From Nigrospora sphaerica (lineage: Eukaryota; Ascomycota; Sordariomycetes; Amphisphaeriales; Apiosporaceae): a stretch of DNA of 64,000 nt. Under the pieces are notes generated by a model, which was not told where the DNA came from, searched no databases, and saw nothing but the letters and a program-made list of their open reading frames with translations. The position numbers and the translations under genes were made by a program. The stretch lies in the NCBI GenBank assembly GCA_018287875.1, contig JAGVVL010000002.1, forward strand, positions 4,402,001 to 4,466,000, in the 5' to 3' direction. Shown here one piece after another: positions 34,991 through 46,419 of the stretch (its first letter is position 1; the number at the start of each line of letters is the position of its first letter).

Positions 34991-35354
34991 ATATTATATA
35001 GGTATACTATTTTATAAGTGAAAGTTAAGTTCTTAATTACTATATATCACATTTTTTTTAATAGGACCTTATTTTTGAAAGTAGAAATAATATATAACGT
35101 TTTTTTAATTTATCATATGAAATAAGAGAAAATGAGAGCTTTTTAAACTGAAATAATACTAATAGTAATAAGTGTTTGAAAACTTATAAAGAAAATGCTT
35201 ATTTAGCAAAATATTGAATTTAATTCTTAGGTGTATTACACGCTTATATAATATAAAAATTTAGGTAACACTTTTACTGAGTTATGTAGTATATTATAGG
35301 TTAAAATATTTTCAATCTTTAACTTTATTAAGTAATAATTATAACTTCCAGCAC

Positions 35355-35488
35355 TGTAAGGGTTGCAGCTGCGTCTGGCCCGCCATGTCTATATAGGTCT
35401 GGATTGGAGGGGTGCGACTCCATAAGTGGAGACATTGTTAGCCTTTTGGGCATTGTAGGCGAGTGGTTACCTCCTGCCGTCCCTTACA
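35355..35488. repeat. 134-bp TGTAAGGG...CCCTTACA element
   Basis: A GC-rich island with 8-bp perfect terminal inverted repeats (TGTAAGGG/CCCTTACA). It is flanked by AGCAC (35350-35354) and AGTAC (35489-35493), which look like a 5-bp target duplication with one C-to-T change in a CpA context. It could be a very short LTR (TRIM-type) or a small inverted-repeat element. Strand cannot be told. Confidence 0.6.
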
Positions 35489-35620
35489 AGTACGATATAT
35501 ATATATAATATATAATTAGTTAAGGGGCAATTTATAAAGATTTAAAAAGCTTTTAAGCTAATTCGCAGTTGAATAAGTTTAAAAGCTAGGTATAATATTT
35601 AATATGAAGTCATTTATAAA

Positions 35621-36113
35621 TTTTATCACGGCGCTAAGAAGAGCACACCTTAATAAGCTGCTCTACACCACTTTAGTAAAGAACTAAGCAAAAAGACTAG
35701 AATCCGAAGACTAGGATACTTTAGATCTATTAAGGTTTATCTACTAGTCAGCCACAGCCATGACATCACCACCGCCCCATCCGGTGTGCCTGCCCTTAAG
35801 CACAGGGTTAATTGCAGCCTAATCCGGTCGAGAGGGATAGCGGAGGTTCCGACCTAACGAGATGGTCCTTAAAGCAGTGTTTGTGCATAGTGTCTCGTGC
35901 GGCCCCAGAACGGCCAGCGCCACTGCTTTAACTCGGGCTTGAACCTAAAGGCAGTCTTTAAATAATACCACGGCGCTAGTGAGAGCACTCCCTAATAAAC
36001 TGCACCACGCCGCCGTAATAGGGAACTAAGTAAAAGGACTAGGATCCAAAGACTAAGAGATTTTAAATCTTTTAGGGTTTGTCGATTAATTAGCTATAGC
36101 CGTGATAACTTAC
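35621..36113 (-). repeat. tRNA-like tandem repeat, SINE candidate
   Basis: Two direct copies of about 145 bp (35621-35770 and 35965-36113, offset 342 bp), both degraded, flank a GC-rich island. Read on the minus strand, the right copy has an A-box-like TGGTGCAGTTTATTAGG and, about 60 bp later, GGTTCAAGCCC (35935-35945), a good RNA polymerase III B box, as in tRNA-derived SINEs. The island downstream would be the SINE body. It is not a functional tRNA: I cannot fold a full cloverleaf. Confidence 0.4.
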
Positions 36114-36529
36114 ACAAGATTAACTTTATTAAATGGTAAATAGAACTTATAACGTTAACAATGTTTCTTTTGCATACAAAGTAAGAAAAAAGTGGTTTTT
36201 TTTATAATTTAGAATAAGTTATATAATTTAAACCATGAAGAATAATATTCAATACATTTCTTTATTTATCATGATAAAGTGCATTTATTATATTTCTACC
36301 TAGTATATAAATAGTATTATCGTATATTATTAAACTAAACTGATGATCTTGAGTAACAAAGTAGATAATAAAATAAGTTTAAATTAAACTTTAAAATTTA
36401 AAAACCAAATTACTTTATGCATTCAAGACCTATATGAGTTATATTTTGTTTAAACTTCTATAAATACTAAACATACTTTAATTGTATTATATAAAGTATT
36501 TAGCATATCTAAGCGGGTATAAAATTGCA

Positions 36530-36780
36530 AGACTCAAACCTTAATAAAGTTACTTTTTACAAAAATAGTAAGGTTAAATTTCTTACTATCTTTTAAGCTA
36601 CGTTTAAAAAACTTTTTGTATTGATTAGTGTTAAATATTACCTTTATAAAGTTAATTTTCATTTCTTATAACCTAAACATATTATCTTAAGGCTAAATTA
36701 AAGATAGTAACGTCTTAAAAGGTTAGTAATCACTGCTTAATAGGCATCCTATAATCATTTGAAACGATATAGTGTAAATG
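36530..36780 (+). mobile_element. RIP-degraded pogo fragment
   Basis: The plus strand resembles the same C-terminal transposase segment as at 34600-34800 (a phenylalanine/leucine-rich remnant of the AEFLIAFQAAF block). It is cut off by the pogo copy that starts at 36786. Confidence 0.5.
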
Positions 36781-36785
36781 TAATA

Positions 36786-38619
36786 TAAGTCGCTTAGTTA
36801 ATTAAGTGGCTCACTTTTAGGCACCTCTCACACGAACTTACTAATTACTAAAATGTATCGAGTTATATAGTTCATACTGTTTAAAAATAGACCTTATAAG
36901 GGTTTTTATATTTACTTTATATATATGCTTCTTATATCCGGTGTCCTTAAAAATGCCACACCGCTATATGTCTTTAACCTTATTACGTGACCACCTCTTT
37001 AATATGTTTTTTTATTACGTATCCACGTCCTTGTAATTTAAAAGGTTCTAAGCTTAGTTAATCTTAACTCTTTCTTCTCTTATAGACGTGTTCTTTTAAC
37101 CTTGTAACGTTTTATAAGGCTATTATCTAACTCTTAAAGCATCTTAACCTCGGCTTATTAAAGGGTAACCTGATATATTATAATTATAGCACCCTTTATA
37201 AGTTAGCTAACTACTAATAGAATGGGTGCTAAAGAGGTTTCTTAGTATTAGCAGACTTGATTTATAATATGATCGCCTTATAAAGTAACTAACGTTAAGT
37301 TATATAGCGTTTAAAAGGCTTATGAAATAGCCGCTAGTGAGAAGGTATTAAATAGCGAAGGCATCAATAGTTATATATCGAGTTTTAAGATAGCCTTTTC
37401 CAAGTTATAAGGTATTAAACTGGATTTATAAAGTTTAACTTTATCGATGTCGAGTGTAAAAACCTTTAAAGACGCGGCTTAAAAGGTAATAAGAAACTAA
37501 GCTTTAATAGTGTAATTAACAAGTAGCTTTAGAAAGGTTTAATCAAAACTTTGCGACTATACGCCTGCTTTAATATATTAAAAAACTTACGCTAAGTACA
37601 TAAAGTAAATACAATGAGTGTAAAGATATAAAAACTATAATAATAATTTTTTCTATAGAGAAAGAAAGCTTAAAGTTTATTTATAATGTAGCTCTTATAC
37701 CTATTAATAAATAATAATTAATAATTAATATACGATTTTTATTTATAATACGGTATATTTTTAAAATGCTTTATTCAACTTATATCCGTCTTACTATAAA
37801 TGTATTTATTTAATGTAGATTTAATAACTTAGTTACGTAGGAGGGTGACATAGATATCTTAATTAACACGATAGTAAACGCCCTTCACTATGATAAACGG
37901 CGAGATGTATTAACCGTTTAAATAGACGTCTTAAATTATGATAACTTATTCACGACTACTAAGTTAAGCTTCCTTTTGCTTTTTAAAATAAATAATACCG
38001 GCTATGATTATTATAAATGTTATGTAACTTATTATGAAGTCGGTCTTATTAAAGTTTTAAATATCCTTATCTTAAATGCTATACTTAACCTTTAACTTTA
38101 TAAAAAGCGCGAACTAGCCTGAGATTCTTTGAAGGTCTTTGTAAAGGGCACTTTAATAGTCATATACATACTAAAATCGCGTTTAAAGTTATAATTACCG
38201 TTTAAAGAAGTTTAAGGCTTAACGTATATCAAAATATAACGTGTTATATAATTCGGCAATAACATAAGCTTTATCTTTTATATTGTTTAAACGCGGTGTT
38301 AACCCTCAAGAATCCAAGTCGGTAATATTTTAAATATTTATTTCCTCTTTTGATAAAGCTAAGCGACTCTTATAATTAAATGTGTCGCTTCGGGCGCGTT
38401 TTCGGTTTATTCTATCAGGAGACTTAAATAAGGAACGTGGAAGATACACGTAGCACGATTGACGGTTATTATAGGGTCATTTTAAACCGCTTAAACTACT
38501 AAAACCATCTAAAACTCTTAAGAACGCTGTAGCATACTTAACTATAGAGAAAGATACGTTTAAAGTGGTAAAAGTAAAAGTATGATAGAGGTGAGCGACT
38601 TATTTAACTAAGCGACTTA
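36786..38619 (-). mobile_element. RIP-degraded Fot1/pogo element with TIRs
   Basis: 1,834 bp. Ends carry inverted repeats of about 29 bp (start TAAGTCGCTTAGTTAA) with two mismatches, and TA duplications at 36784-36785 and 38620-38621. The body on the minus strand aligns by eye along its length with the element at 54979-56838, from the zinc-knuckle region (about 36940) to the N-terminal region (about 38400), but is full of C-to-T/G-to-A changes and stops. Confidence 0.8.
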
Positions 38620-38639
38620 TATAACACACACATTATAGC

Positions 38640-38872
38640 TGTAACGGAATGATACGAATCGAACGAGGTGACTATGTGCACGCAATTCCAATGACTGGCT
38701 GGCTGTATTGACTTCAATCTGGCCGTCCCTCCGTTTGCGGGCGCGGCCAGATTCTGCATAAGGGCGCCCCGGATTAACGTGGCGCCGCTCCGCCGTTTCG
38801 GCGACCGCCCTGGCGCTTGCTTCCCGCCGGCGCGCCGACGCACCGCCGATCCGCCCGCCCGGCCCCTTTACA
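38640..38872 (-). repeat. 3' LTR of the chromovirus
   Basis: 233 bp, identical by eye to the LTR at 47806-48038. It lies 19 bp from the TA duplication of the pogo copy at 36786-38619. Confidence 0.95.
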
Positions 38873-38886
38873 ATGCCCCCAATTCC
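38873..38886 (-). other. Polypurine tract candidate
   Basis: On the minus strand GGAATTGGGGGCAT directly precedes the 3' LTR. The G-run next to the LTR is the usual place of the plus-strand primer, but the tract is interrupted by pyrimidines. Confidence 0.4.
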
Positions 38887-39342
38887 TGGGCCCGGTCTCC
38901 GGCGCCCGTGGAATTCCTATCGGTGGAGCGGTCTCGGGTGCGCCGCGCCGCGTGGGTCCTTGGCCCGCCACCTTGTGGTCGCCGCCCTTCGTGGGGTTGT
39001 CCTATGCGCTCGTTATGTCTGCTGGCCCGCCCGTCGGCGGCCGGTCGTTGCCTGGGCGGCGCTGCCCCGCGCTGCGTGTTTGTCTCCAGTCGCGCTCTCT
39101 GTCGCGGCGGCCTCGCCGCCTCGCCGCCTCGCTGCCTCGCTGCCCGTGTTGCTGCCTGGGGCGCCGAGGGCTCGGCTTTGTTTGTAGCTCCGTACTCCAT
39201 ACCAACTCCTGGGTCGGCGCCTGGTTGCAGCTTTCCTTTGTTCCCGTTCCTTGTGGCAGGCGACCTCTCCATTCCCCGTACGTCTCGTGTTTCGTGACGC
39301 TCTCTGTTCCTCATCCATTCGTTCTTCGACTGTTCGCCGACA

Positions 39343-42300
39343 ATGCTGTACCCGATCTACTCGCGCGAGGACGCGCTTAACCGCATTCGCGAGTGGGAGG
39401 TCCTCCCCGCCTGTCACTCTGTCTTTCGTTTTGGACACTCCGGCGGCCCTTTGTCCCGGAACGCCGACGACGATCTTGTCGTTTCCTTGTGCGTCCCGCA
39501 TCCTGGTCGGCGCTCTATCGGGCCTCGCTCGGCTGCCTCGGGCGTTGCTAACCCTCCCCTCTAGCCCCAATGCCTTTTGTTGCAACAGTGTCACGACCGG
39601 CGCTGTTGATCCCTCTCTGAACTGTGAGGGTGCCGGCAAGTGCGGGATCTGCGCCATTGATCATCGCAAATGTGTCGCCGTTTGTGTTGCCCTTTGCCCG
39701 CGACTGTGTTGCGATGGCTGACGCGTTTAGATTCCCGAGGAATTGGTCGGTGCCGGCCGCGTCCTCACCGCTGGCATCGCCCATCTTCGCGTCCTTCAAT
39801 ACCGCGGTACCCACATGGGCCAGGTGGGCAGTTCCAATTGGAACTGGCGATACGTCCAAGCCTATGGGTCGCTCAAGACGGTCTACCACGAGGCGGCGAT
39901 GGCTTTCCGCCTATGCTGCAATGAGGAGGACATTGCCGTCTTCCAGGAGCGCAAGGAACAGAAAAGCGCGAAGCCGCCAACTCCCTCGCCGTTGTTGAGG
40001 CGCAGAGCCAGCGCCGGTTCGTCCAATTACAAACGGACATCCTCGCCGTGAGTTTCCCCTCCTTTCGCCGCCGCGTCGGCGTACTGGTTCTAATCGTGTT
40101 CCGGTAGGGCGCCCATGGCCAACGGGAGCCTGTCAGTGCTGAGGAGTACCAGCGGCGATACACCCTCGCCCTTCCTGTCGGCGATCGCAGTGCCGATAGC
40201 CTGTCCCGCCTTATCGCGCACTGCGAGGAACTTTATCGCCTAACCGTCGACAACTACGACGACAAGCTGTACCGCTGGGCGCCTGGATACCATTTTCTCG
40301 CGGGCGAGGCCACATCGGATATCGATTGGCAGCGTCGGTTCAAACGATCGCAGAAAAAGGTGCTGCGAGGGTTGATTCGTGGTTTGGTGTCAACCACGCC
40401 CGGCGGGAGAAACATGGTAAGAGCCGCGTTGCTCGAGCAGGTCCCGCCGCCCCTGGTCGCCGTACCCCGGTGAGTCCTCCCCGTCTTCGTTTTGACGCGA
40501 CCGGTCCTTAGTTAACACTTCCGGTAGGGTAGCAAGGCGTCTGTCCGCCGATCCCATTCCGACGCACGAGTCGACTCCGCCGGGCCTTCGTCGCCCTTCA
40601 CGCCAGTCCCCGCCGCGATGCCTGGCGATGAATCGCCTTCCGACGACGAGGACTCTGACGACGACGCCTCGAGCCTGGGTGCGGACACTGACGACGATGG
40701 CGAGTACGTCCAGTCGCCGTCCGGTCGCAGCTCTCCTTCCGGCTCCAGTGCCCGTCCTGGCCCCTCCGGCCGGGGTGGCTCGGGCGCGCCTGCGCTAGAG
40801 GATCGCGACCTGCTGTCCTCTGCTGCGTCCCTGTCGGACGCGCCGATGTCCTCTGCGCCGGCCTCTCGGGTCCAGCGCTCCACTCGTGCTGCGACACCCT
40901 GGCCCTCCAGCCCTGCCTCCGGCGTCCGCTCTGCTAGCGGTGCTCCCTCCGCTAGCGGCGCCTCCTCGATGGTGGAGTGGCGGGCCGAGCGGCGGATCCA
41001 TCTCACGATGATCTCCAATACCTGTCCTCTGCCTGAGAAGCCTTGGTCCGCGGAGGAGTATCGCGACTGCGTCGCCGCGCGCTTGGAACTGTGGCATAAG
41101 TTCGACCAGGTCCCCACGACCGTCGCCGAGCCACCTCATTCGTCCGCTCGTGACCAGAAACTCATTGAGTTTCGCGATTTGGTTCCCCCGCCCTTCCGAG
41201 GTTGGAGGCCACCATAATCCTGTCGCAATGTACGACGTTTACCATACTGCCCGACGCGGTTTCGAGACCTGGCTTCGACGTCTACACCCTTGCCTTCGTC
41301 CGGCGGCTCGCTGCCGTCCCCTCTCGTCGCCGGCGAACGGCCAGCGTACTTACAGCGCCTCTCCGGGCTATGGCAAGGCGAGTACGACCCGTTCGCTTCG
41401 CCTAAGCGGGTAAACTTCAGCATGCCCGGCGACGGCGGTCGCGACGTTTCCTCGCTGGACAGTAGCCGCTCTGGTTCCGATGTCGTGGACGGTCTGGACT
41501 CGTGCGGCCCTTCCTCTCCCTTGAGCGCGGTCGCCGACCCAGATGCGTCCGACGGCGGCAACGCCCTGTCCGTTGGCTCCGACACCGGCGGTGACCGCTC
41601 CCCTAGCCCTGATGGCGATGTTGACATGGTCTCGGGGGCACTGACGCGTCGGCGCAAATGCCGCCACCCGCGCAAGCTCTTGCCCCGACCGGCCCGTCCG
41701 TGGACCCACACTGGACTGCCGAGCAATGGGCGCTCGCCCGCCGACGGGCCATGAACCGCATCCTCGAGCTGTATCCTGACCCCGCTCCCCTGTCAGCGTT
41801 ACCGCCTTCCGGGATGTCCTTTGGGCCCGGCACTTCAGTCTCCACTCGGCGAACCGCGAGATAGACACGGCTATGCGCTGGGATTCCCATCCCGCGCCGC
41901 CTAGTGTTCAGCACACGCGAGACACTGAGAACCTCGACGTGGCCACCATCACGCTCTCGGCGACGGCTGACGTCCTTGGTTGTGCTCCCCGAGCTGGCCA
42001 TCTCTCTCTGGCTCGGCTTGCCCAGGCCGGCGGACGATCGCATGTCCTGCGCCGCTTCCCGATCGACGCTACCCGCCCCGATCCCATTGGAGCCGGGTAC
42101 ACACCCCGGTACGTCTCCGAGATCGTGACTAGCCTTCCGGCGGCGGCTCCTCCCCCTGCCGTTTAAGGACTGGTCCCCGGCCGCAATGGAGGAGTACTAC
42201 AACAGCGCCTTCTCGTCACTCGGCTTGCGACGGATCAACGTCCTCGGTGGCATCGCTCCGCCCGCCGTCTCGCCGTCCTCGTCGACCCGAGGTGCCAAAC

Positions 42301-42386
42301 GTCGCCGCTCTGCCGCCGACGACGCGGCTCACGGTCCCTCGGCTGGACCCCCTCCTTCGCGACGCCTTCGCCCGTCTCGCCGCTAG
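39343..42386 (+). CDS. Antisense spliced gene carried by the chromovirus, unknown function
   Basis: On the strand opposite to gag-pol, third-position GC bias and fungal-type introns mark a gene: introns 39489-39564 (branch GCTAAC, acceptor CTCTAG), about 39674-39730, 40048-40107 (branch CTAAT, GGTAG), 40470-40527 and 42109-42167. The start used is the ATG at 39343; the end is TAG at 42386, 180 bp from the pol stop. Seen features: a Cys-rich N-terminal part (CCNS..., CGIC), NWNWRYVQAYGSLKTVYHEA, an EEYQRRYTLALPVGDRSADS block, a long Asp/Ser-rich acidic region (about 40620-40780), WTAEQWALARRRAMNRILEL, and a basic KRRR near the end, perhaps a nuclear signal. Several one-base contractions shift the frame. 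I recognise no family. It is not part of the standard gag-pol set. Confidence 0.55.
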
Positions 42387-42565
42387 GTCGCCCTGACGCG
42401 TCACCTAGTTTGCCGTCCCCTCATCCGCTGCGTCCTGCGCTTTGGCGGATCCTCGTCGCCCGTACGCCGCCTAGCGGACCTCCTGCGTCCTACTCTGCAT
42501 GCCGCGTGCGACCTTCCACAGCAATTGCATGGCTTAGCTCCGTGTACTTCTAGGCCCTGGCCTCG

Positions 42566-45500
42566 TTAATTGATCTGCTGCGCTTCGCGCCCCGCCACTC
42601 CGTGATTTCCTGTGCTCGGAGGGCGATCGTCGTCCCATTTACGGTGGGACCGCCGCTTACGATAGCGTGCCACGATCTTCGGCGCGTTCTCCAGGTTCGC
42701 CTCTGGCTCCCAGGTGTTATATTCCACCGGCCAGCCCATCCATTTCACGAGGTACTCCGCCCCTCGGGCGGTCGTCCTGTGTCGGAGGATATCCTCGACC
42801 TCCCACTCCTCTTGGTCCTCCACCAGTCCTGGGAGTGCCTCATGGTCCCCGGAGGCCTTGCCAGTCCATGGCTCCAACGATGACACTGGGAACACGTCGT
42901 GTATCCGTTCGTACTGCGAGGGCAGGGCGACCCTGTAGGCCACCTTACCAATCCTCTCCGTGACCTTTACCCGAATGTACGTCGGGGCGAGCTTCGCACC
43001 GCACTTAAATCGGAACCGCTTCGTCGAGAGGCCTACCCACTGACCTGGTTGGAACTCTTGGTCCTGGTGCCTTCGGTCGTAGCCCTTTTGTTGGGCTTTC
43101 ACTGCGACGTCCCAGTGTTCTCTCATACGCGCGCGGACCTCTCGGCTCTTCTGTAGCCGTTCTAACACGCCCGCGCTCCGAAAGCGTTCTGCTTGGGGGC
43201 GAACTCCGTCATCCTCGGGTGAAATCCATACAGCGCCTCAAACGGTGACACCCCGATGGAGTCGTGGCGGCGGTTATTATAGGCGAACTCGGCTTCGTGT
43301 AGCCCGGATGCCCATGTCGCCTCGTCGCAACACGTGCGTAACCACTTCTCTAGTGTTTGGTGCGTTCTCTCTGTCTGCCCGTCCGTTTGGGGATGGTACG
43401 CCGTGCTCAGCCGGCGTTTCGTTGCCCTTGCCTCGCACCACTCTTGCCAGAACCGGCTCGTGAGTAGGAGTCCCTATCGCTCACAATCCCGAGGGGCGTC
43501 CCGTACCGGCATTCCACTTCCTTATACAGGATATGGGCTAACTCTGCCGCAGTTAGGGTTTTCCTCGTGGGTAGGAACAGTGCCATCTTCGTGAATCGGT
43601 CCACGATGACTAACACGGCGTCGCAGGCGTCGCCCTCGGGTCGGCAGCTGATCGGCAGCCCAGTGATGAAGTCCATGCTAATCTCTTGCCAGGGTCCCTC
43701 GGGTAGCGGTAGGGATTGGAGTAGGCCGTACGGTTTGTGCCTTGGTCTCCTTGCTCCCTGGCACTCCTGGCATGACTCTGCGTACTGTCGCACCTCCTCG
43801 GCGATCGCGGGCCAGTGGAACTTCCTCGTGAGCAGCTCTAAGGTCTTATTCGCGCCTAGGTGTCCCGCCCTGGGGTCATCGTGGTGTTGGTGGAGTAGTT
43901 GGGCCCTTAACGCTCCCTCATTAGGGATGACTAGCCTTCCTTTAAATCGGAGGGCTCCTTCCTCGTCTAGGTGGTACCCCGCAGCTTGGCCTTGCCGCGC
44001 CTTCTCCATTCGTTCCGCGATGTCCCGGTCCTGGGGTTGTAGCCCCCGAATGAGCTGGTAGAACGCCTCAGTGGGCTTATCCGCCCAAGTGGTCTCGTTT
44101 CTTGCCACGCTTCGAGCCACTGCTCTCGGGAGCACCTGTCCCCCCACCGGCCTCGTCGATCACTGCTCGGCGCCTCGTCGTGGGTGGCCCTCCCTGGCCT
44201 TGTGCCCGGGTTACCGGGGCAAGGACCGCGTCCCCCCTGGCCACCCGCCGACCTTTTGTCTGTGTGCGTCACCATCGCCCGCACCGCCCCCACGTACGTC
44301 GCGGTCCCGACGTTTCTCGTGGTGCTGATCCTTGCCACCTGGTGTCGGACCTCGGCCGGCAGCTGGTCGACGAGTGCCAGTTTCATTGCTAGTGACGGAA
44401 TCACGTCGTGGTAGCTGATCTCCCCAGCCATGTAGTCTGGTCGCCGCGATAGCGGATCCGCCGGGTTCGTGGCCCCTTCCGATATTCCATATCGAAGTCA
44501 AAATGCGAGAGCCTGTACACCCATCTTGCGAGGCGGCCTCGTAAGTCTCTCGCCGGTGCTTCCACGACCCCTTTCAGTGCCTGGTGGTCGGTCCAGACCG
44601 TGAACTTGGCGCTCAGCCCCTCAAGGTAGTGTCTCCAATGCTCGAGTGATTCGACAATCGCTAGCAGTTCCTTTTGGCCCGTGGCCCAGTTCAGCTCGGG
44701 CGCCGTGAGTTTCCGCGACCAGTAGGCGACTGGCCTCCACTCGCCACCTCCTTGTTTCTGTGATAGGATGCCTGAGACTGCCCTATCACTCGCGTCTGTC
44801 TCGACCCTGCTAGTTTTCTCCGGGTCCCAGTGTCGGAGCACCGTCGCCGAAGTGAACGCGTGCCTTAGCTCTTCGAACGCCTTCTGTGCGTCCAGGGGCC
44901 ACTGGAACGGGCCCTTCTTCCGGCCGGCCTCCATGCCTTTCAGTAGCGCCGTAATCGGTGCCGTGATATGCGAGTACTTCGCAATGAACTTCCTATAGAA
45001 GTTGGTGAACCCTAGGAACACTTGGATGTCCCGGTACGACTCAGGAGGCTGCCATTCCTGCACGGCTATCACTCGTTTCGGGTCCATCTTTAAGCCTACT
45101 TGGCCGACCACGAATCCTAGGAACTCGATTTCCTCTTTAAAGAATTCGCACTTCGAGATCTTCGCAAATAGCTCGTGCTCCTTCAGCCGTTCGCACACCA
45201 TTCGGAGATGCGTCGCGTGTTCCTTCGCGTCCTGCGAGTAGATGACGATGTCGTCGAGGTAAACCACGCAAATGGTGTCAATGAGCCCTGCTAATGCCTT
45301 CTGCATATGGGCCTGAAACGTGGCGGGCGCGTTCGTGAGCCCCATGGCCATCACGTTATACTCGAAGTGGCCGTACTTCGTTCGGAACGCGGTCTTCCAG
45401 CGGTCGCCCTCTGCGATTGCGAGGCGAAAATAGGCGTCTCGTAAATCCATCTTCGAGAACACCTTCGCCGACCCCAGCTGATCCATCAGCTCGCTAATTA

Positions 45501-46331
45501 GCGGAAGCGGATATCGGTTCTTTACCGTGACCTTATTTAGGCCCCGGTAATCGACGCATAGTCGTAGACTGCCGTCCTTTTTTGGCACGAATAGCACGGG
45601 TGCCCCCGCCGGGCTCGTGGAGTGCCTAATGCGACCGGTTTCCAACGCCTTCGCGAGGTACTCCTCGAGCTCCTTTCGTTGCGGTTCTGAGAGGGGATAG
45701 ATAGGTCCGTGTGGAGGCTGTGCGCCGGGGATGAGGTCGATCGTGTGCGGTGTCTCTCCTAAAATAGGCGGCTCCGCGGCTGCGGACTCACTAAACACGA
45801 CCTCGTACTCCTTTAAACAGGCTGGTAGCGCGACGGTCCCTATGGGCGGTTCGTCGTCAAGCCCAGGTATCGCCGACGCGTCACCTAACTCTAGCCTCGC
45901 TAGCTGGGCGATTAGCACCGGTTCGCCTTCGGTCGCTTCGCGGGCGAACTCCTCTGGCCCCACGAACTGCATCACTCTAAACGTGAACGTGTCTGGCTTT
46001 CGTGTGTCTAAGGTAATTCCTCCCGCCCCATGCCCGGGCGGGACAGTAGCACCTGGGCCGCGTGCTTATCTCGGCGCACGACGAAGAACACCTGCGTGAA
46101 CCTCCGTACCTGCCCTTGCACGTCTTGCATCTCTATCGCCGCTTCCACGGCGCCATAGCACCGTAGCGGCTGCCCGTCGACCCCTAAAAGTCGCGGCAGA
46201 GTTATGGGGACTTTCGTAACCCAACCCCTCGTGACGGCTCGATCCGCCGTCCGCTTTGCGATCACGTTGACCTCGGCCCCGAATCCAGGTCGATCCGAAT
46301 CGGCTTCTTCGCTCGGCCGAGTTCGTCGCAT
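42566..46331 (-). pseudogene. pol: Chromovirus pol: protease, RT, RNase H, integrase, chromodomain (frame broken)
   Basis: Segments in order: aspartic protease (about 46300-46008, begins DLDSG with AEVNVIA in the next frame); RT and RNase H in one intact 524-codon frame (45975-44401) with FSKMDLRDAYFRL, VYLDDIVIYS and VETDASDRAVSGILSQ; integrase with the HHCC zinc domain (GHLGANKTLELL, CQECQGARR) and catalytic Asp in MDFITGLP and GIVSDRD (about 44090-43210); a C-terminal chromodomain (YLVKWMGWPVEYNTWEP, about 42640-42790). Breaks are one-base contractions at about 46277-46280, 46026-46029, 44473-44476, 44140-44145, 43465 and 43180. Four are in runs of four to six identical bases. The chromodomain would direct integration to heterochromatin, which fits the AT-rich location. 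Confidence 0.88.
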
Positions 46332-46419
46332 AACTGGCCCGTGGTGCGCATGGCCGCGCCTAGCACCCCTGTCGCGCGGTGTGTGTCCGCTGAGTCGTCT
46401 TGCGCTCCGTCCGGCTCAG

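Noticed and set aside
38779..39380. Plus-strand open frames starting inside the 3' LTR
   Set aside because: GC-rich, overlapping in several frames, no codon preference; the ATG at 39343 with a downstream intron is more convincing.
40512..41117. 201-codon minus-strand open frame in the 3' part of the chromovirus
   Set aside because: Mirror of the plus-strand Asp/Ser-rich region; the introns and third-position bias support the plus strand.
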